A stretch of DNA of 49,501 nucleotides from Acidobacteriota bacterium (GCA_021813745.1 JAKAJO010000021.1:1-49501); one strand, 5' to 3'. Numbered from the stretch's first letter, positions 16,137-25,091 are shown. Translations and numbers: made by a program. Notes: generated by a model not told the origin, from the sequence alone.

Positions 16137-16687
16137 CATCCACGAGCAGGCTGATTCCGACTGGATCGCAGACGGTAGGACCTTACTTTCACATCGGACT
16201 GGATGCGCTGGCGCAATGTGCGCATCAGGATATGGCGGGTGAAACGGTACGGATTCACGGAAGAGTCCTGGATGGGAATGGGAGTGCGGTGCCTGATGCC
16301 ATGCTGGAGTTCTGGTGCTCCACGCCTGCGAACGATGATGCAGGAAGGCACTGCGAATTCCCGATTGGTTTCAGAAGGGTTGCGACGGAGGTGGATGGGA
16401 GTTTTTCAGTGGAAATGACGAAGGCTCGAGCGGTTCCGCTTGACGACGGCCGCATGCAGGCGCCGCATTTTCTGGTTCTCATCTTTATGCGCGGGCTGCT
16501 GCGGCACTTGATCACGCGGGTGTATTTTGCCGGAGAAGCGGGGAATGTCGCAGATCCTGTACTTGAAACGATCCCTATTGAACGGCGCGTCACACTGATC
16601 GCACAGCAGAAGAGTGACACCGCGCAGACATTCGAGTGGAATGTCGTTTTGCAGGGAGCAGAAGAAACGGTGTTCTTTGCCTGGTAA
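16133..16687 (+). CDS. pcaG: Protocatechuate 3,4-dioxygenase alpha subunit
   Basis: Non-iron partner of PcaH, 184 residues. It shares the intradiol dioxygenase beta-sandwich: SQTVGPYFHIGL at the N-terminus is the usual PcaG opening, then GRVLDGNGSAVPDAMLEFW, and HFLVLIFMRGLLRHLITRVYF where PcaH has its His ligands. The iron ligands themselves are absent, as expected for alpha. ATG at 16133 overlaps the pcaH stop; a longer frame from 16079 would run inside pcaH. Confidence 0.95.
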   Translation: MTSTSRLIPTGSQTVGPYFHIGLDALAQCAHQDMAGETVRIHGRVLDGNGSAVPDAMLEFWCSTPANDDAGRHCEFPIGFRRVATEVDGSFSVEMTKARAVPLDDGRMQAPHFLVLIFMRGLLRHLITRVYFAGEAGNVADPVLETIPIERRVTLIAQQKSDTAQTFEWNVVLQGAEETVFFAW

Positions 16688-16704
16688 ATGAGAGAGCCGC
16701 GGCC

Positions 16705-18054
16705 ATGATGGATTCCTTCAATTCGTTCCTCTACTCAACTCCGGAGATGTCGGAGGTATTTTCTTTGGAGGCGCAGCTGCGTGCCATGATGCAATTTGAG
16801 TGGGCGCTGAGCTGCGCACTCGAGAAGCATGGCCTGGCGGCAACCGGGTCAGGAGAAGCACTGGCTTCTCTGCTGGACGTTGACTTTGCCGATGCGGACC
16901 TGCTGTTTATCGAGGCGAGGTGCAGCGGGAATCTTGCGATTCCATTTGTCCGGCAGCTTACCAGGGCCGTAGAAGAACGCTCCAGCGATGCGGCGCGAAC
17001 GGTGCATCTGGGAGCGACCAGTCAGGATGCGCTGGACACGGCGCTGGTCCTTCAGCTACACAGTGCGATCCAGCTGCTGGATGCGGCGATCGAGAAGCTG
17101 GAATGTGCCCTGGAGAGTTTGGTGAAGAGGCATGCGTCCACCTTGCTCACCGGAAGGACGTGGCTGCAGGCCGGGCCCCCAACTACGCTGGGGCTGAAAT
17201 TTGCGGGAACGCTGGCTGCGCTTCGCCGACACCGCTTGCGTCTTCACGCTTCAGCCGAGCGCGTGCTGGTGCTCGAGTTCGGCGGAGCGGTTGGCACACG
17301 GGCCGCTTTAGGAGATGCCGGAGACAACGTGGCTACAGAGGTGGCCAGACTTCTTAAACTGGAAGAGCCTGAAATCCCCTGGCATACCCAGCGCGACAAC
17401 GTGGTGGAGTTTGTGCAGGTTCTGGCGCTGCTGACGGGAACGCTCGCAAAGTTCGCAAAAGACGTTGCCCTGCTGATGCAGAGCGAAGTCGGGGAAGTTT
17501 CAGAGGACCGCGCAGAGGGAAGAGGCGGATCCTCTTCGATGCCGCAAAAGCATAATCCAGTGGCGTGCGCAGCCGTGTTGGCAGTACACGCCACCATGCC
17601 AGGACTGGTTACATCCATGTTGGCCGCGATGCCGCAGGAGCACGAGCGCGGTCTTGGTTTGTGGCAGGCAGAGTGGGAGACCGTGCCCGAGGTATGCAGA
17701 CGAGCCTCTGCAGCGCTGGCCTATGCCGCGGAGATTGCAGAGACGCTGGAAGTCCACAAGGAAAGGATGAAGGACAACTTCGATTCCCTGCTGGGATTGC
17801 CCATGGCCGAAGCGGTCAGCATGGCGCTGGCGAGCAAACTAGGCAAAGCAAAATCTCACGCGATGGTTCGCGATGCGACCCAACGTGCAGAGCAAACAGG
17901 TACGCAGCTTGCCGAGATTCTCAAGCGAACTCCGGAGGTGACATTGCACTTGACCGAAGCTCAGATTGACAGCCTCCTTGATCCGCTGCGGTATCTGGGA
18001 AGCACGCAGCAGTTCATTCACCGTGTGCTGGGAGCTGTCCGTGTCAAAGATTGA
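16705..18054 (+). CDS. pcaB: 3-carboxy-cis,cis-muconate cycloisomerase
   Basis: Fumarase/aspartase-superfamily enzyme converting carboxymuconate to 4-carboxymuconolactone; 449 residues, normal for PcaB. It contains HLGATSQDALDTALVLQL (about residue 100) and the superfamily signature GRGGSSSMPQKHNPVAC (about residue 275). ATG ATG at 16705/16708 both fit; the longer frame from 16636 would overlap pcaG by about 50 bases and was not chosen. The last bases overlap pcaD. Confidence 0.94.
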   Translation: MMDSFNSFLYSTPEMSEVFSLEAQLRAMMQFEWALSCALEKHGLAATGSGEALASLLDVDFADADLLFIEARCSGNLAIPFVRQLTRAVEERSSDAARTVHLGATSQDALDTALVLQLHSAIQLLDAAIEKLECALESLVKRHASTLLTGRTWLQAGPPTTLGLKFAGTLAALRRHRLRLHASAERVLVLEFGGAVGTRAALGDAGDNVATEVARLLKLEEPEIPWHTQRDNVVEFVQVLALLTGTLAKFAKDVALLMQSEVGEVSEDRAEGRGGSSSMPQKHNPVACAAVLAVHATMPGLVTSMLAAMPQEHERGLGLWQAEWETVPEVCRRASAALAYAAEIAETLEVHKERMKDNFDSLLGLPMAEAVSMALASKLGKAKSHAMVRDATQRAEQTGTQLAEILKRTPEVTLHLTEAQIDSLLDPLRYLGSTQQFIHRVLGAVRVKD

Positions 18055-18838
18055 GAGCGCAGAGGCGATTCTGCATTACGCAGTGAGTGGGAAAGCAGAC
18101 GGCCCACCGCTTGTGCTTGCCCACTCTCTTGGCTCGGGCATGCGCATGTGGGAGAAGGTTCTACCGGCTTTCGAAGAGAGATTCCAGGTTGTCCGCTATG
18201 ACCTGCGAGGGCATGGGGAGAGCAGTACGCCGCACGGCCCGTACTCCGTAGAGCAGCTTGGAGGCGATCTGATTTGGCTGATGGATGCTGTCGGAGTAAG
18301 TCGCGCCCACATATGTGGGCTCTCTCTGGGCGGTCTAGTTGCAATGTGGATGGGGATTCACGCGGCGGATCGCGTGGAGCGAATTGTACTCGCCAACACG
18401 GCGGCACGCATTGGGACGAGAGATGGCTGGGAGCAAAGGATTCTTGCCGTACGGGAGTATGGAATGGAGTCCATTGCCTCCCAGACGCCGGGTCGCTGGT
18501 TTACAGAAACGTATCGCGCGCGCTGCCCGGATGAGATGGAGAGCATTCGCCAGATGGTGGCGTCTACGCCACCGGAAGGATACATCGCATGCTGCGCTGC
18601 TCTGCGCGATGCCGACCTGATGGATCAGATTCACTCGATTGATGCACCGTGTCTGGTTGTGGCTGGCACGCACGATCCCGCAACGACGCTTCAGGATGGG
18701 CAGACGCTGCATGGAGCATTACGACGATCCACCTTTGTTGAGCTGGATGCTTCCCATCTGTCCGCGTGGGAGCGGTATGAAGAATTCTCGCAGGCAGTGC
18801 TGTCCTTCTTATGCCAAGAGGAGAAGCGCCATGGATGA
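18041..18838 (+). CDS. pcaD: 3-oxoadipate enol-lactonase
   Basis: Alpha/beta hydrolase, 265 residues, hydrolysing 3-oxoadipate enol-lactone to 3-oxoadipate. The nucleophile elbow GLSLGG holds Ser95, the oxyanion region is LAHSLGSGMRMWE, and the catalytic His is in DASHLSAWE about 20 residues from the end. The chosen start is GTG 18041 with GGGAG seven bases upstream, overlapping the pcaB stop by 14 bases; the longer open frame lies inside pcaB. pcaD and pcaC are separate genes here, not the pcaL fusion. Confidence 0.93.
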   Translation: MSKIESAEAILHYAVSGKADGPPLVLAHSLGSGMRMWEKVLPAFEERFQVVRYDLRGHGESSTPHGPYSVEQLGGDLIWLMDAVGVSRAHICGLSLGGLVAMWMGIHAADRVERIVLANTAARIGTRDGWEQRILAVREYGMESIASQTPGRWFTETYRARCPDEMESIRQMVASTPPEGYIACCAALRDADLMDQIHSIDAPCLVVAGTHDPATTLQDGQTLHGALRRSTFVELDASHLSAWERYEEFSQAVLSFLCQEEKRHG

Positions 18839-19226
18839 GTTGCAGCGATACAGGGCCGGAATGCAGATGCGGCGCGACGTGCTGGGTGATAAACACGTGG
18901 ACCGGGCCGAGGCTGCGAAGACCGCGTTGGACGTTGAGTTTCAGGACCTGATTACGCGCTATGCGTGGGGAGAGATATGGACGCGCCCTGGCCTCACGCC
19001 GCATCTCAGGAGCCTACTCACGATTGGATTGATGGTCGCCCTGAATCGAGGAGAGGAGCTACGGCTTCATCTGCGCGCGGCGCGCGATAACGGAGTCACC
19101 GCCGATGAGATTCGCGAGGTCTTGCTGCACTGCGCGGTGTATTGCGGTGTACCGGCAGCCAATTCTGCGTTTCAGGCGGCGAAAGAGATTCTGTATGAGC
19201 CTCAGAAGTCCGCTGGGGAACAATAA
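18831..19226 (+). CDS. pcaC: 4-carboxymuconolactone decarboxylase
   Basis: A 131-residue member of the carboxymuconolactone decarboxylase/AhpD fold; removes CO2 from 4-carboxymuconolactone to give 3-oxoadipate enol-lactone. Key stretches: VLGDKHVDRA near the start, WGEIWTRPGLTPHLRSLLTIGLM, and the family end LLHCAVYCGVPAANSAF. ATG at 18831 follows AGGAG and overlaps the pcaD stop; the pcaC stop overlaps the pobA start (TAATG). Confidence 0.95.
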   Translation: MDELQRYRAGMQMRRDVLGDKHVDRAEAAKTALDVEFQDLITRYAWGEIWTRPGLTPHLRSLLTIGLMVALNRGEELRLHLRAARDNGVTADEIREVLLHCAVYCGVPAANSAFQAAKEILYEPQKSAGEQ

Positions 19227-20404
19227 TGGGCCGAGTCAGCACGCAAGTCGGGATCGTCGGCGGCGGGCCGGCAGGCTTGATGCTTTCGCACCTGCTGCAT
19301 CTCCACGGAATTCACTCCATTGTTCTCGAGGCGAGGTCGCGCGCTTATTGCGAAGAACGTGTGAGAGCGGGTGTCCTGGAGCACACAAGCGTCGTGATGT
19401 TGCGCGACGCCGGAGTGGGTGCGCGTCTGGATCGGGAAGGGATGCGCCACGACGGGATCGACTTGGGTCTGAACGGTGTGCGGCATCGCATTTCCTTTGA
19501 AGAACTCACGGGCGAACACGTCACAGTGTATGGGCAGCAAGAGGTGGTGAAAGATCTGATCGAACGCAGGGTGCAGGATGGCGGCGAGTTGCGCTTTGAG
19601 TGCGGCGAGGTGAGTCTGCTTGACCTTGCGACCGATACACCGCGGATTGTCATTCACAAAGATGGCGAAGTGGATGAGATCTGTTGCGATTTCATTGCCG
19701 GGTGTGATGGCTTTCATGGCGTCGCGCGACATGCGATTCCCGGGGGAGTCCTGACCGCGTACGAACGCAATTATCCCTTTGCATGGCTTGGAATTTTGGC
19801 TGCATCGGCTCCAACGCGCGATGAACTGCTTTACATGCACCATGAGCGTGGGTTTGCGCTTTATAGCATGCGATCGCCAAAGATCACGCGACTCTATTTG
19901 CAGTGTCGACCCGATGAAGAAATTTCAGAGTGGAGTGATGATCGCATTTGGAGTGAATTAAACACACGTCTTGGGTGCGCGGACGGATGGCTGCCAACAC
20001 GAGGAAGGATTCTCCAAAAGGGTGTGACCGGTATGCGGAGCTTTGTCGTTGAGCCGATGCAATTTGGCCGGCTATTTTTGGCGGGAGATGCCGCGCATAT
20101 CGTGCCACCGACCGGAGCGAAAGGGATGAATCTTGCTCTTGCCGATGTGTACTACCTTGCGCAGGCTTTTTGCCTTTTCTATGAAGGAAAAGATGATGTG
20201 GGGCTGAGGTCATATTCAGATACTTGCCTTAAACGAGTTTGGAAGGCCCAGCGGTTCTCCTGGTGGATGACTTCGCTGCTGCATCGGTTTGATGGAGAGT
20301 CGGCATTTGACTACAAACGCCAGATCGCAGAGCTCGAATACGTGATGACGTCACGAGCGGCAGCTGCCTCGCTGGCGGAAAACTATGTTGGCCTTCCGCT
20401 GTAA
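19226..20404 (+). CDS. pobA: 4-hydroxybenzoate 3-monooxygenase
   Basis: FAD- and NAD(P)H-dependent flavoprotein hydroxylase forming protocatechuate from 4-hydroxybenzoate; 392 residues, the usual length. Residues 8-18 carry the dinucleotide motif VGIVGGGPAGL; RVRAGVLEH is the conserved PobA segment after the first strand, DFIAGCDGFHGVAR is the DG motif, and GRLFLAGDAAHIVPPTGAKGMN binds FAD ribityl. It is embedded in the operon by a one-base stop/start overlap with pcaC, so 4-hydroxybenzoate and protocatechuate use are co-expressed. Confidence 0.96.
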   Translation: MGRVSTQVGIVGGGPAGLMLSHLLHLHGIHSIVLEARSRAYCEERVRAGVLEHTSVVMLRDAGVGARLDREGMRHDGIDLGLNGVRHRISFEELTGEHVTVYGQQEVVKDLIERRVQDGGELRFECGEVSLLDLATDTPRIVIHKDGEVDEICCDFIAGCDGFHGVARHAIPGGVLTAYERNYPFAWLGILAASAPTRDELLYMHHERGFALYSMRSPKITRLYLQCRPDEEISEWSDDRIWSELNTRLGCADGWLPTRGRILQKGVTGMRSFVVEPMQFGRLFLAGDAAHIVPPTGAKGMNLALADVYYLAQAFCLFYEGKDDVGLRSYSDTCLKRVWKAQRFSWWMTSLLHRFDGESAFDYKRQIAELEYVMTSRAAAASLAENYVGLPL

Positions 20405-20472
20405 CAACGCAGGGAACTCGAAGGGCTCCCACGCAGGATGGGAACGATCAAAGCATAAGAGGTGCGGGTGAT

Positions 20473-21309
20473 ATGTCAGCTTATGAAGGTCTTTGGACGA
20501 CGGTGCGAGTAGAAGTCGAGGACGAAATCGGATGGGTCTTCTTCAACCGTCCGGAGAAGCGCAACGCCATGAGTCCGACGCTGAATCGCGAAATGCGCGA
20601 CGTCCTGGAGACGCTGGAGCAGGATGCATCGGTGAAGGTTCTTGTCTTGACGGGTGCGGGGGAATCCTGGACTGCGGGCATGGATTTGAAGGAGTACTTT
20701 CGCGAAGTGGATCAGGCTCCGGAGATCTTTCAAGAGAAGATTCGACGGGAAGCGTCCCTTTGGCAATGGAAGCTGCTGCGGATGTACAGCAAGCCGACGA
20801 TTGCGATGGTGAATGGCTGGTGCTTTGGTGGAGGTTTTTCGCCGCTGGTCGCGTGTGATCTGGCCATCGCGTCCGAAAGCGCAGTCTTCGGATTATCGGA
20901 AATTAACTGGGGCATTCCTCCCGGCAATCTGGTTAGCAAAGCTCTGGCAGATACGGTGGGGCAGCGTAAAGCTCTGGAATACATCATGACGGGAGAGACG
21001 TTTACCGGCCGACAGGCAGCGGAGATGGGACTTGTGAACAAGGCGGTTCCACTGGGCCAGCTACGTGAGGAGACGGTGGCTCTTGCGAGGAAGCTGGCTG
21101 CGAAGAATCCGGTCGTTCTGCGTGCAGCCAAGCACGGCTTTAAGCGCTGCCGGGAACTGACGTGGGAACAGAGTGAGGACTACCTCTATGCGAAGCTCGA
21201 CCAGTCCCAACTGCGTGACCCGGAGCACGGACGCGAAAAGGGGCTCAAGCAGTTTCTCGATGAAAAGAGCATTAAGCCGGGACTTGAAAGCTACCGTCGT
21301 CAAGGGTAG
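20473..21309 (+). CDS. ech: p-Hydroxycinnamoyl-CoA hydratase/lyase
   Basis: Crotonase-fold enzyme (278 residues) that hydrates feruloyl- or 4-coumaroyl-CoA and cleaves it to vanillin or 4-hydroxybenzaldehyde plus acetyl-CoA. It aligns without gaps by eye to the Pseudomonas enzyme from the N-terminus onward (RPEKRNAMSPTLNREM, MDLKEYFREVD, GWCFGGGFSPLVACDLAI). Residues known to matter there fall at the same numbers: Ser123, Glu143 (GLSEINWGIPPGN) and Tyr239 (SEDYLYAKLDQ). This distinguishes it from generic enoyl-CoA hydratases. AGAGGTG lies upstream of the ATG. A 68-base gap separates it from pobA, the largest in the operon. Confidence 0.95.
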   Translation: MSAYEGLWTTVRVEVEDEIGWVFFNRPEKRNAMSPTLNREMRDVLETLEQDASVKVLVLTGAGESWTAGMDLKEYFREVDQAPEIFQEKIRREASLWQWKLLRMYSKPTIAMVNGWCFGGGFSPLVACDLAIASESAVFGLSEINWGIPPGNLVSKALADTVGQRKALEYIMTGETFTGRQAAEMGLVNKAVPLGQLREETVALARKLAAKNPVVLRAAKHGFKRCRELTWEQSEDYLYAKLDQSQLRDPEHGREKGLKQFLDEKSIKPGLESYRRQG

Positions 21310-21317
21310 AAGCGGAG

Positions 21318-23471
21318 ATGCAAGTGATGCAGCTGGAGACAGGGGAGAAAGCGCAATCGAATGTTAATAGGCTTTTGCGGCCTCGCTCGATCGCGCTCGT
21401 GGGAGCATCTTCCAAGCCGGGGTCACTGAGTGAGACGGTGCTCGAGAATCTGGAGAGAGCAGAGTACTCCGGCACGCTGCATTTGATTCATCCGAAGCGA
21501 CCCGTCATTCGAGGACGCCAGTGTCTTGGTTCGGTGGAGGAGTTGCCGGTTGGGGTGGACTGTGCGGTGCTGGCGATTCCCGGTTCCGCGGTTCTTGCTT
21601 CAGTTCGTGCCTGCGCGGAGAGGCGTGTTGGCAGCGTGATCGTTTTTGCAGCGGGCTTTGCGGAGGCGGGTGAACAAGGCCAGGCGGAGCAGCGAGAACT
21701 CAACCAGATCGCACGCGAAAGCGGGATGGTGCTCGAAGGACCCAACTGTCTGGGGATGGTGAACTATGTTGATCGAATCCCACTGACTTTTGTGGTGACT
21801 CCACCGCAGGAGGGTTGCGATGCGCGCGGAGCGGCGATCCTTTCGCAGAGTGGTGCTCTTGCAGCGGTGATTGCGGTCAATATGCGTCATCACCGGATTC
21901 CTTTGAAGTATTCCATTTCAACCGGGAATGAGGCATCAACGGGCATTGAAGATTTTCTGGAGTATCTTCTCAACGATGCGTTGACGCATGTATTTGCTCT
22001 GGTTGTGGAGCAGTTTCGGCAGCCCAAGCGATTTTTGCAACTGGCTAAGAGGGCGCACGCGGCGGGGAAAATCATTGTGCTGCTACACCCAGGGCGGAGC
22101 CGGGAAGCACGCGCATCGGCAGCTACCCACACAGGAGCCATTGCCGGAGACTACGATGTGATGCACACGCTGGTGACGAGCGCCGGAGTGATTCATGTGG
22201 ACAGCATGGAAGAGCTGGTGGATGTGACGCAGATTCTTGTTCGCTGCCAAGGTCTCCCTCAGGGGGGTGCAGCAGTCTTCACAGAATCTGGAGCCTTCAA
22301 GGCGCTAACTCTGGACCTATGCGAGCGAGTTGGACTTGATCTGCCAAAGCTCTCCCCGCAAGCCGAGAGCGCATTGCGGCAGGTCTTGCCAGCCTTCATT
22401 CCGCCCTCCAATCCCCTTGACTTGACGGCCCAGGGCCTTGTGGACCCGACACTTTATCGCCGCACATTGCCGGCGGTTCTGGATGATGACTCTTTTGGAA
22501 GCGTCGTGCTCGCAATCATCCTCACGGATCCACAGACGACGAAACTCAAGCTGATGCCGATCCTGGATGCACTACGCACATTGCGGCCCCAGAAACCGGT
22601 CCTCTTTTCCGCGCTGGATGAAGGGGCCCCGTTCGATTTTCCAGAGATTGAGGAGCTACGCAACATGGGCGTGGCCTGTTTCCCCTCGCCGGAGAGAGCG
22701 ATTCGGGCGCTGGCGCATGTGACAGCGGAGCGACCGATTGAAGAGGACGTAGGCAATGAACAGAATGTGGCAACGGCGATCAACAGTCTCCCGGCCGGCG
22801 TGCTGCCGGAATACATGAGTAAGGCTGTTCTGGCGACGATAGGAATACCCAGCCCTGCCGGAAGACTGGCGCACAGTGCGGAGGAGGCTGTCGAAATTGC
22901 GCGCGAGCTTAGATTTCCAGTGGTGTTGAAAGCACAGTCCGCAGACCTGGGGCACAAAACCGAAGCAGGCGGTGTTGTGTTGGGACTTGAGACCGCCGAC
23001 GCAGTTATGAAGGCGTGGTCCGTGGTCCATGCCAATGTGTTGAAGTATCGTCCTGGACTCTGTCTCGATGGCATCCTCGTGGAACGAATGGCGAGCAGAG
23101 GGTTGGAGTTGATTGTCGGGGCGCGCCATGATGCGCAATGGGGCCCAGTCTTACTGGTTGGACTGGGAGGCATCTTTGCGGAAGCGATCCAGGATACTTG
23201 CTTGATGGCTCCGAATCGCACACGAAAGGCGATTGTGCGGGAGCTGCTTCGACTTCGAGGCAACGCACTTTTGCGCGGGTACCGCGAGACGCCGGAGGCG
23301 GACCTGGAAGCGGTGGCAGATGCGGTGGCGCGAGTCGGAAAGCTGATGGTAGAAGTCCCTGAGATTGTTGAGGTCGATATCAATCCGCTGGTGGTGTATC
23401 CGAAGGCGAGTGGTGTCGTCGCTCTGGATGCGTTGATTGTGGTGGCCGAGAAGGATGAACGGCCCGCTTAA
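21318..23471 (+). CDS. ferA: ADP-forming acyl-CoA synthetase, probable feruloyl/coumaroyl-CoA synthetase
   Basis: A 717-residue NDP-forming acyl-CoA synthetase, the superfamily of FerA of Sphingobium, not the AMP-forming Fcs/4CL class. Domains in order: CoA-binding Rossmann (about 18-145; RSIALVGASSKPGSLSETVLENL), succinyl-CoA-ligase-like domains (about 150-470) with the phospho-accepting His271 in ATHTGAIAGD, and an ATP-grasp domain (about 490-715; FPVVLKAQSADLGHKTEAGGVVLG, VEVDINPLVV). It is 8 bases after the hydratase/lyase and 18 before the aldehyde dehydrogenase, so activation of hydroxycinnamates is the obvious role, inferred from context. A second in-frame ATG at codon 4 is an equally good start. 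Confidence 0.87.
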   Translation: MQVMQLETGEKAQSNVNRLLRPRSIALVGASSKPGSLSETVLENLERAEYSGTLHLIHPKRPVIRGRQCLGSVEELPVGVDCAVLAIPGSAVLASVRACAERRVGSVIVFAAGFAEAGEQGQAEQRELNQIARESGMVLEGPNCLGMVNYVDRIPLTFVVTPPQEGCDARGAAILSQSGALAAVIAVNMRHHRIPLKYSISTGNEASTGIEDFLEYLLNDALTHVFALVVEQFRQPKRFLQLAKRAHAAGKIIVLLHPGRSREARASAATHTGAIAGDYDVMHTLVTSAGVIHVDSMEELVDVTQILVRCQGLPQGGAAVFTESGAFKALTLDLCERVGLDLPKLSPQAESALRQVLPAFIPPSNPLDLTAQGLVDPTLYRRTLPAVLDDDSFGSVVLAIILTDPQTTKLKLMPILDALRTLRPQKPVLFSALDEGAPFDFPEIEELRNMGVACFPSPERAIRALAHVTAERPIEEDVGNEQNVATAINSLPAGVLPEYMSKAVLATIGIPSPAGRLAHSAEEAVEIARELRFPVVLKAQSADLGHKTEAGGVVLGLETADAVMKAWSVVHANVLKYRPGLCLDGILVERMASRGLELIVGARHDAQWGPVLLVGLGGIFAEAIQDTCLMAPNRTRKAIVRELLRLRGNALLRGYRETPEADLEAVADAVARVGKLMVEVPEIVEVDINPLVVYPKASGVVALDALIVVAEKDERPA

Positions 23472-23489
23472 AGCGGGGGAGGCATTTGC

Positions 23490-24941
23490 ATGAACGAGGT
23501 AAATCTTCTGATAGGCGGTGAGTCTGTTGCGGCAGCCAGCGGGCGAGTCTACCAACGACGCAATCCCATCACGGGAGTGCCTGTAACCCGGGCTGCTTCT
23601 GCCGGAGGAGCCGATGTGAATGCGGCGATCTGCGCGGCTTTAGCGGCCTTGCCGCGATGGGCAGAAACGGGTCCGGGCCGGCGCAGAGAGCTGTTGTACG
23701 CCGCTGCTGATCGCCTGATGGCGCACGCGGCGGAATTTGCTGCCCACATGATCGAGGAGACAGGCTCTACGGAAGGCTGGGCTGGCTTCAATGTTGGGCT
23801 GGCAGCGTCCCTTCTTCGCGAGGCGGCGTCGATGACAACGCAGATCACGGGTGAGGTGATCCCGAGTGAAGTTCCGGAGAATCTTGCATTGGCGGTGCGC
23901 CAACCACGCGGCGTGTGTGTTGGCATTGCGCCCTGGAATGCGCCTGTCATTCTCGGTGTCCGAGCAGTTGCGATGCCTCTGGCGTGTGGGAATACGGTGG
24001 TTTTCAAAGCTTCGGAGTCCTGTCCGGCGGTGCATCATCTGATCGGGACTGCTTTCCAGGAGGCGGGACTGCCCGATGGAGTGCTGAATGTACTTACCAA
24101 TGATCCTCTGGACGCCGCAGATGTGGTGGGTTCGCTATGCGATCATCCGCATGTACGACACATTAACTTTACGGGGTCGACGCGCGTCGGGCGGATCCTG
24201 GCGGAGCGCGCCGGGCGCAATCTGAAGCCGGTACTCCTGGAGTTGGGTGGCAAGGCTCCGCTGATCGTACTGGATGATGCCGACATTGATGCTGCGGCGC
24301 ACGCTGCAGTATTCGGGGCGTTCCTGAATCAGGGACAGATTTGCATGTCGACGGAGCGCATCGTGGTTGATGAAAGGGTCGCCGACGCCTTCGTGCAGCG
24401 GCTCTCTGAGCGAGCGGCCAAGTTGCCAGTGCGAGATCCATCGCTCGGGCCGGTGATTCTTGGATCGATGGTTGATTCCGCGTCGGCGGAGAGAATTCGC
24501 ATTTTGATTCAGGACGCGGTCGGCAAAGGTGCGCGGATCACGGCTGGAGGAGGCGGTACCGGCACTCTGATGGAGGCGACAGTCCTGGATCATGTGACAC
24601 CTGCGATGCGCATTTATGGCGAAGAGTCTTTTGGTCCCGTTGTGACGGTGGTCCGAGTGCGCGGAGATGAGCAGGCGCTGAAGACAGCGAACGATACCGA
24701 TTATGGTCTATCCGCGTCGATCTTCAGCCGGGATATGGCGAGGGCTTGGAAAATGGCTCAGCGGCTGGAGAGCGGCATGTGCCACATTAATGGACCGACC
24801 GTGCACGATGAGGCGCAGATGCCATTTGGCGGCGTGAAGGCCTCGGGCTATGGTCGCTTCGGAGGGCGAGCGGCCATTGATGAATTTACGACGCTGCGGT
24901 GGATCACGGTGCAGACCGGCGAGCGGCATTATCCGTTCTAG
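23490..24941 (+). CDS. vdh: Vanillin/4-hydroxybenzaldehyde dehydrogenase
   Basis: NAD(P)-dependent aldehyde dehydrogenase (483 residues) of the salicylaldehyde/vanillin dehydrogenase group. Visible: GIAPWNAPVILGVRAVAMPLACGNTVVFKASE (read in pieces, oxyanion Asn and cofactor Lys), NFTGSTRVGR, the general-base Glu in LLELGGKAPL, the nucleophile Cys in NQGQICMSTERI, and ESFGPVVTVV. It is the last gene of the operon and supplies the step between the hydratase/lyase aldehyde and 4-hydroxybenzoate (PobA substrate) or vanillate. No terminator hairpin was recognised after its stop. Confidence 0.93.
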   Translation: MNEVNLLIGGESVAAASGRVYQRRNPITGVPVTRAASAGGADVNAAICAALAALPRWAETGPGRRRELLYAAADRLMAHAAEFAAHMIEETGSTEGWAGFNVGLAASLLREAASMTTQITGEVIPSEVPENLALAVRQPRGVCVGIAPWNAPVILGVRAVAMPLACGNTVVFKASESCPAVHHLIGTAFQEAGLPDGVLNVLTNDPLDAADVVGSLCDHPHVRHINFTGSTRVGRILAERAGRNLKPVLLELGGKAPLIVLDDADIDAAAHAAVFGAFLNQGQICMSTERIVVDERVADAFVQRLSERAAKLPVRDPSLGPVILGSMVDSASAERIRILIQDAVGKGARITAGGGGTGTLMEATVLDHVTPAMRIYGEESFGPVVTVVRVRGDEQALKTANDTDYGLSASIFSRDMARAWKMAQRLESGMCHINGPTVHDEAQMPFGGVKASGYGRFGGRAAIDEFTTLRWITVQTGERHYPF

Positions 24942-24955
24942 TGCGCGCTGAGAAT

Positions 24956-24991
24956 TGTTCGATTTCGGACACTTCAATACGAAACCGGACA
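24956..24991 (+). promoter_or_regulatory. Two tandem dyads, likely binding sites of the NtrC-type activator
   Basis: TGTTCGATTTCGGACA (24956-24971) is an imperfect TGTyCG-N4-CGgACA dyad. AATACGAAACCGGACA (24976-24991) is a weaker copy whose centre is exactly 20 bp away, two helical turns. They lie about 100-130 bp upstream of the sigma54 promoter, the usual distance for enhancer sites. Confidence 0.6.
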
Positions 24992-25063
24992 TCTGACCCA
25001 AGGTTGAGCGTCCAGGCTCTCGTTCATCTCGTTTATTTTCAATCAGCAGGGGCGGAGTCGTCC

Positions 25064-25078
25064 GGCATGCAAATTGCA
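25064..25078 (+). promoter_or_regulatory. Sigma54 (-24/-12) promoter of the efflux operon
   Basis: GGCATGCAAATTGCA matches the sigma54 consensus GGCAYG-N4-TTGCA: GG at 25064-25065 and GC at 25076-25077 separated by exactly 10 bases. The start point predicted from the -12 is near 25089, only about 3 bases before the MacA-like ATG at 25092. Confidence 0.75.
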
Positions 25079-25091
25079 AGCTGGATGTGCA

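Noticed and set aside
25074..25091. TTG start six codons upstream of the MacA-like ATG
   Set aside because: It lies within the -12 element of the sigma54 promoter and would not be transcribed from it.
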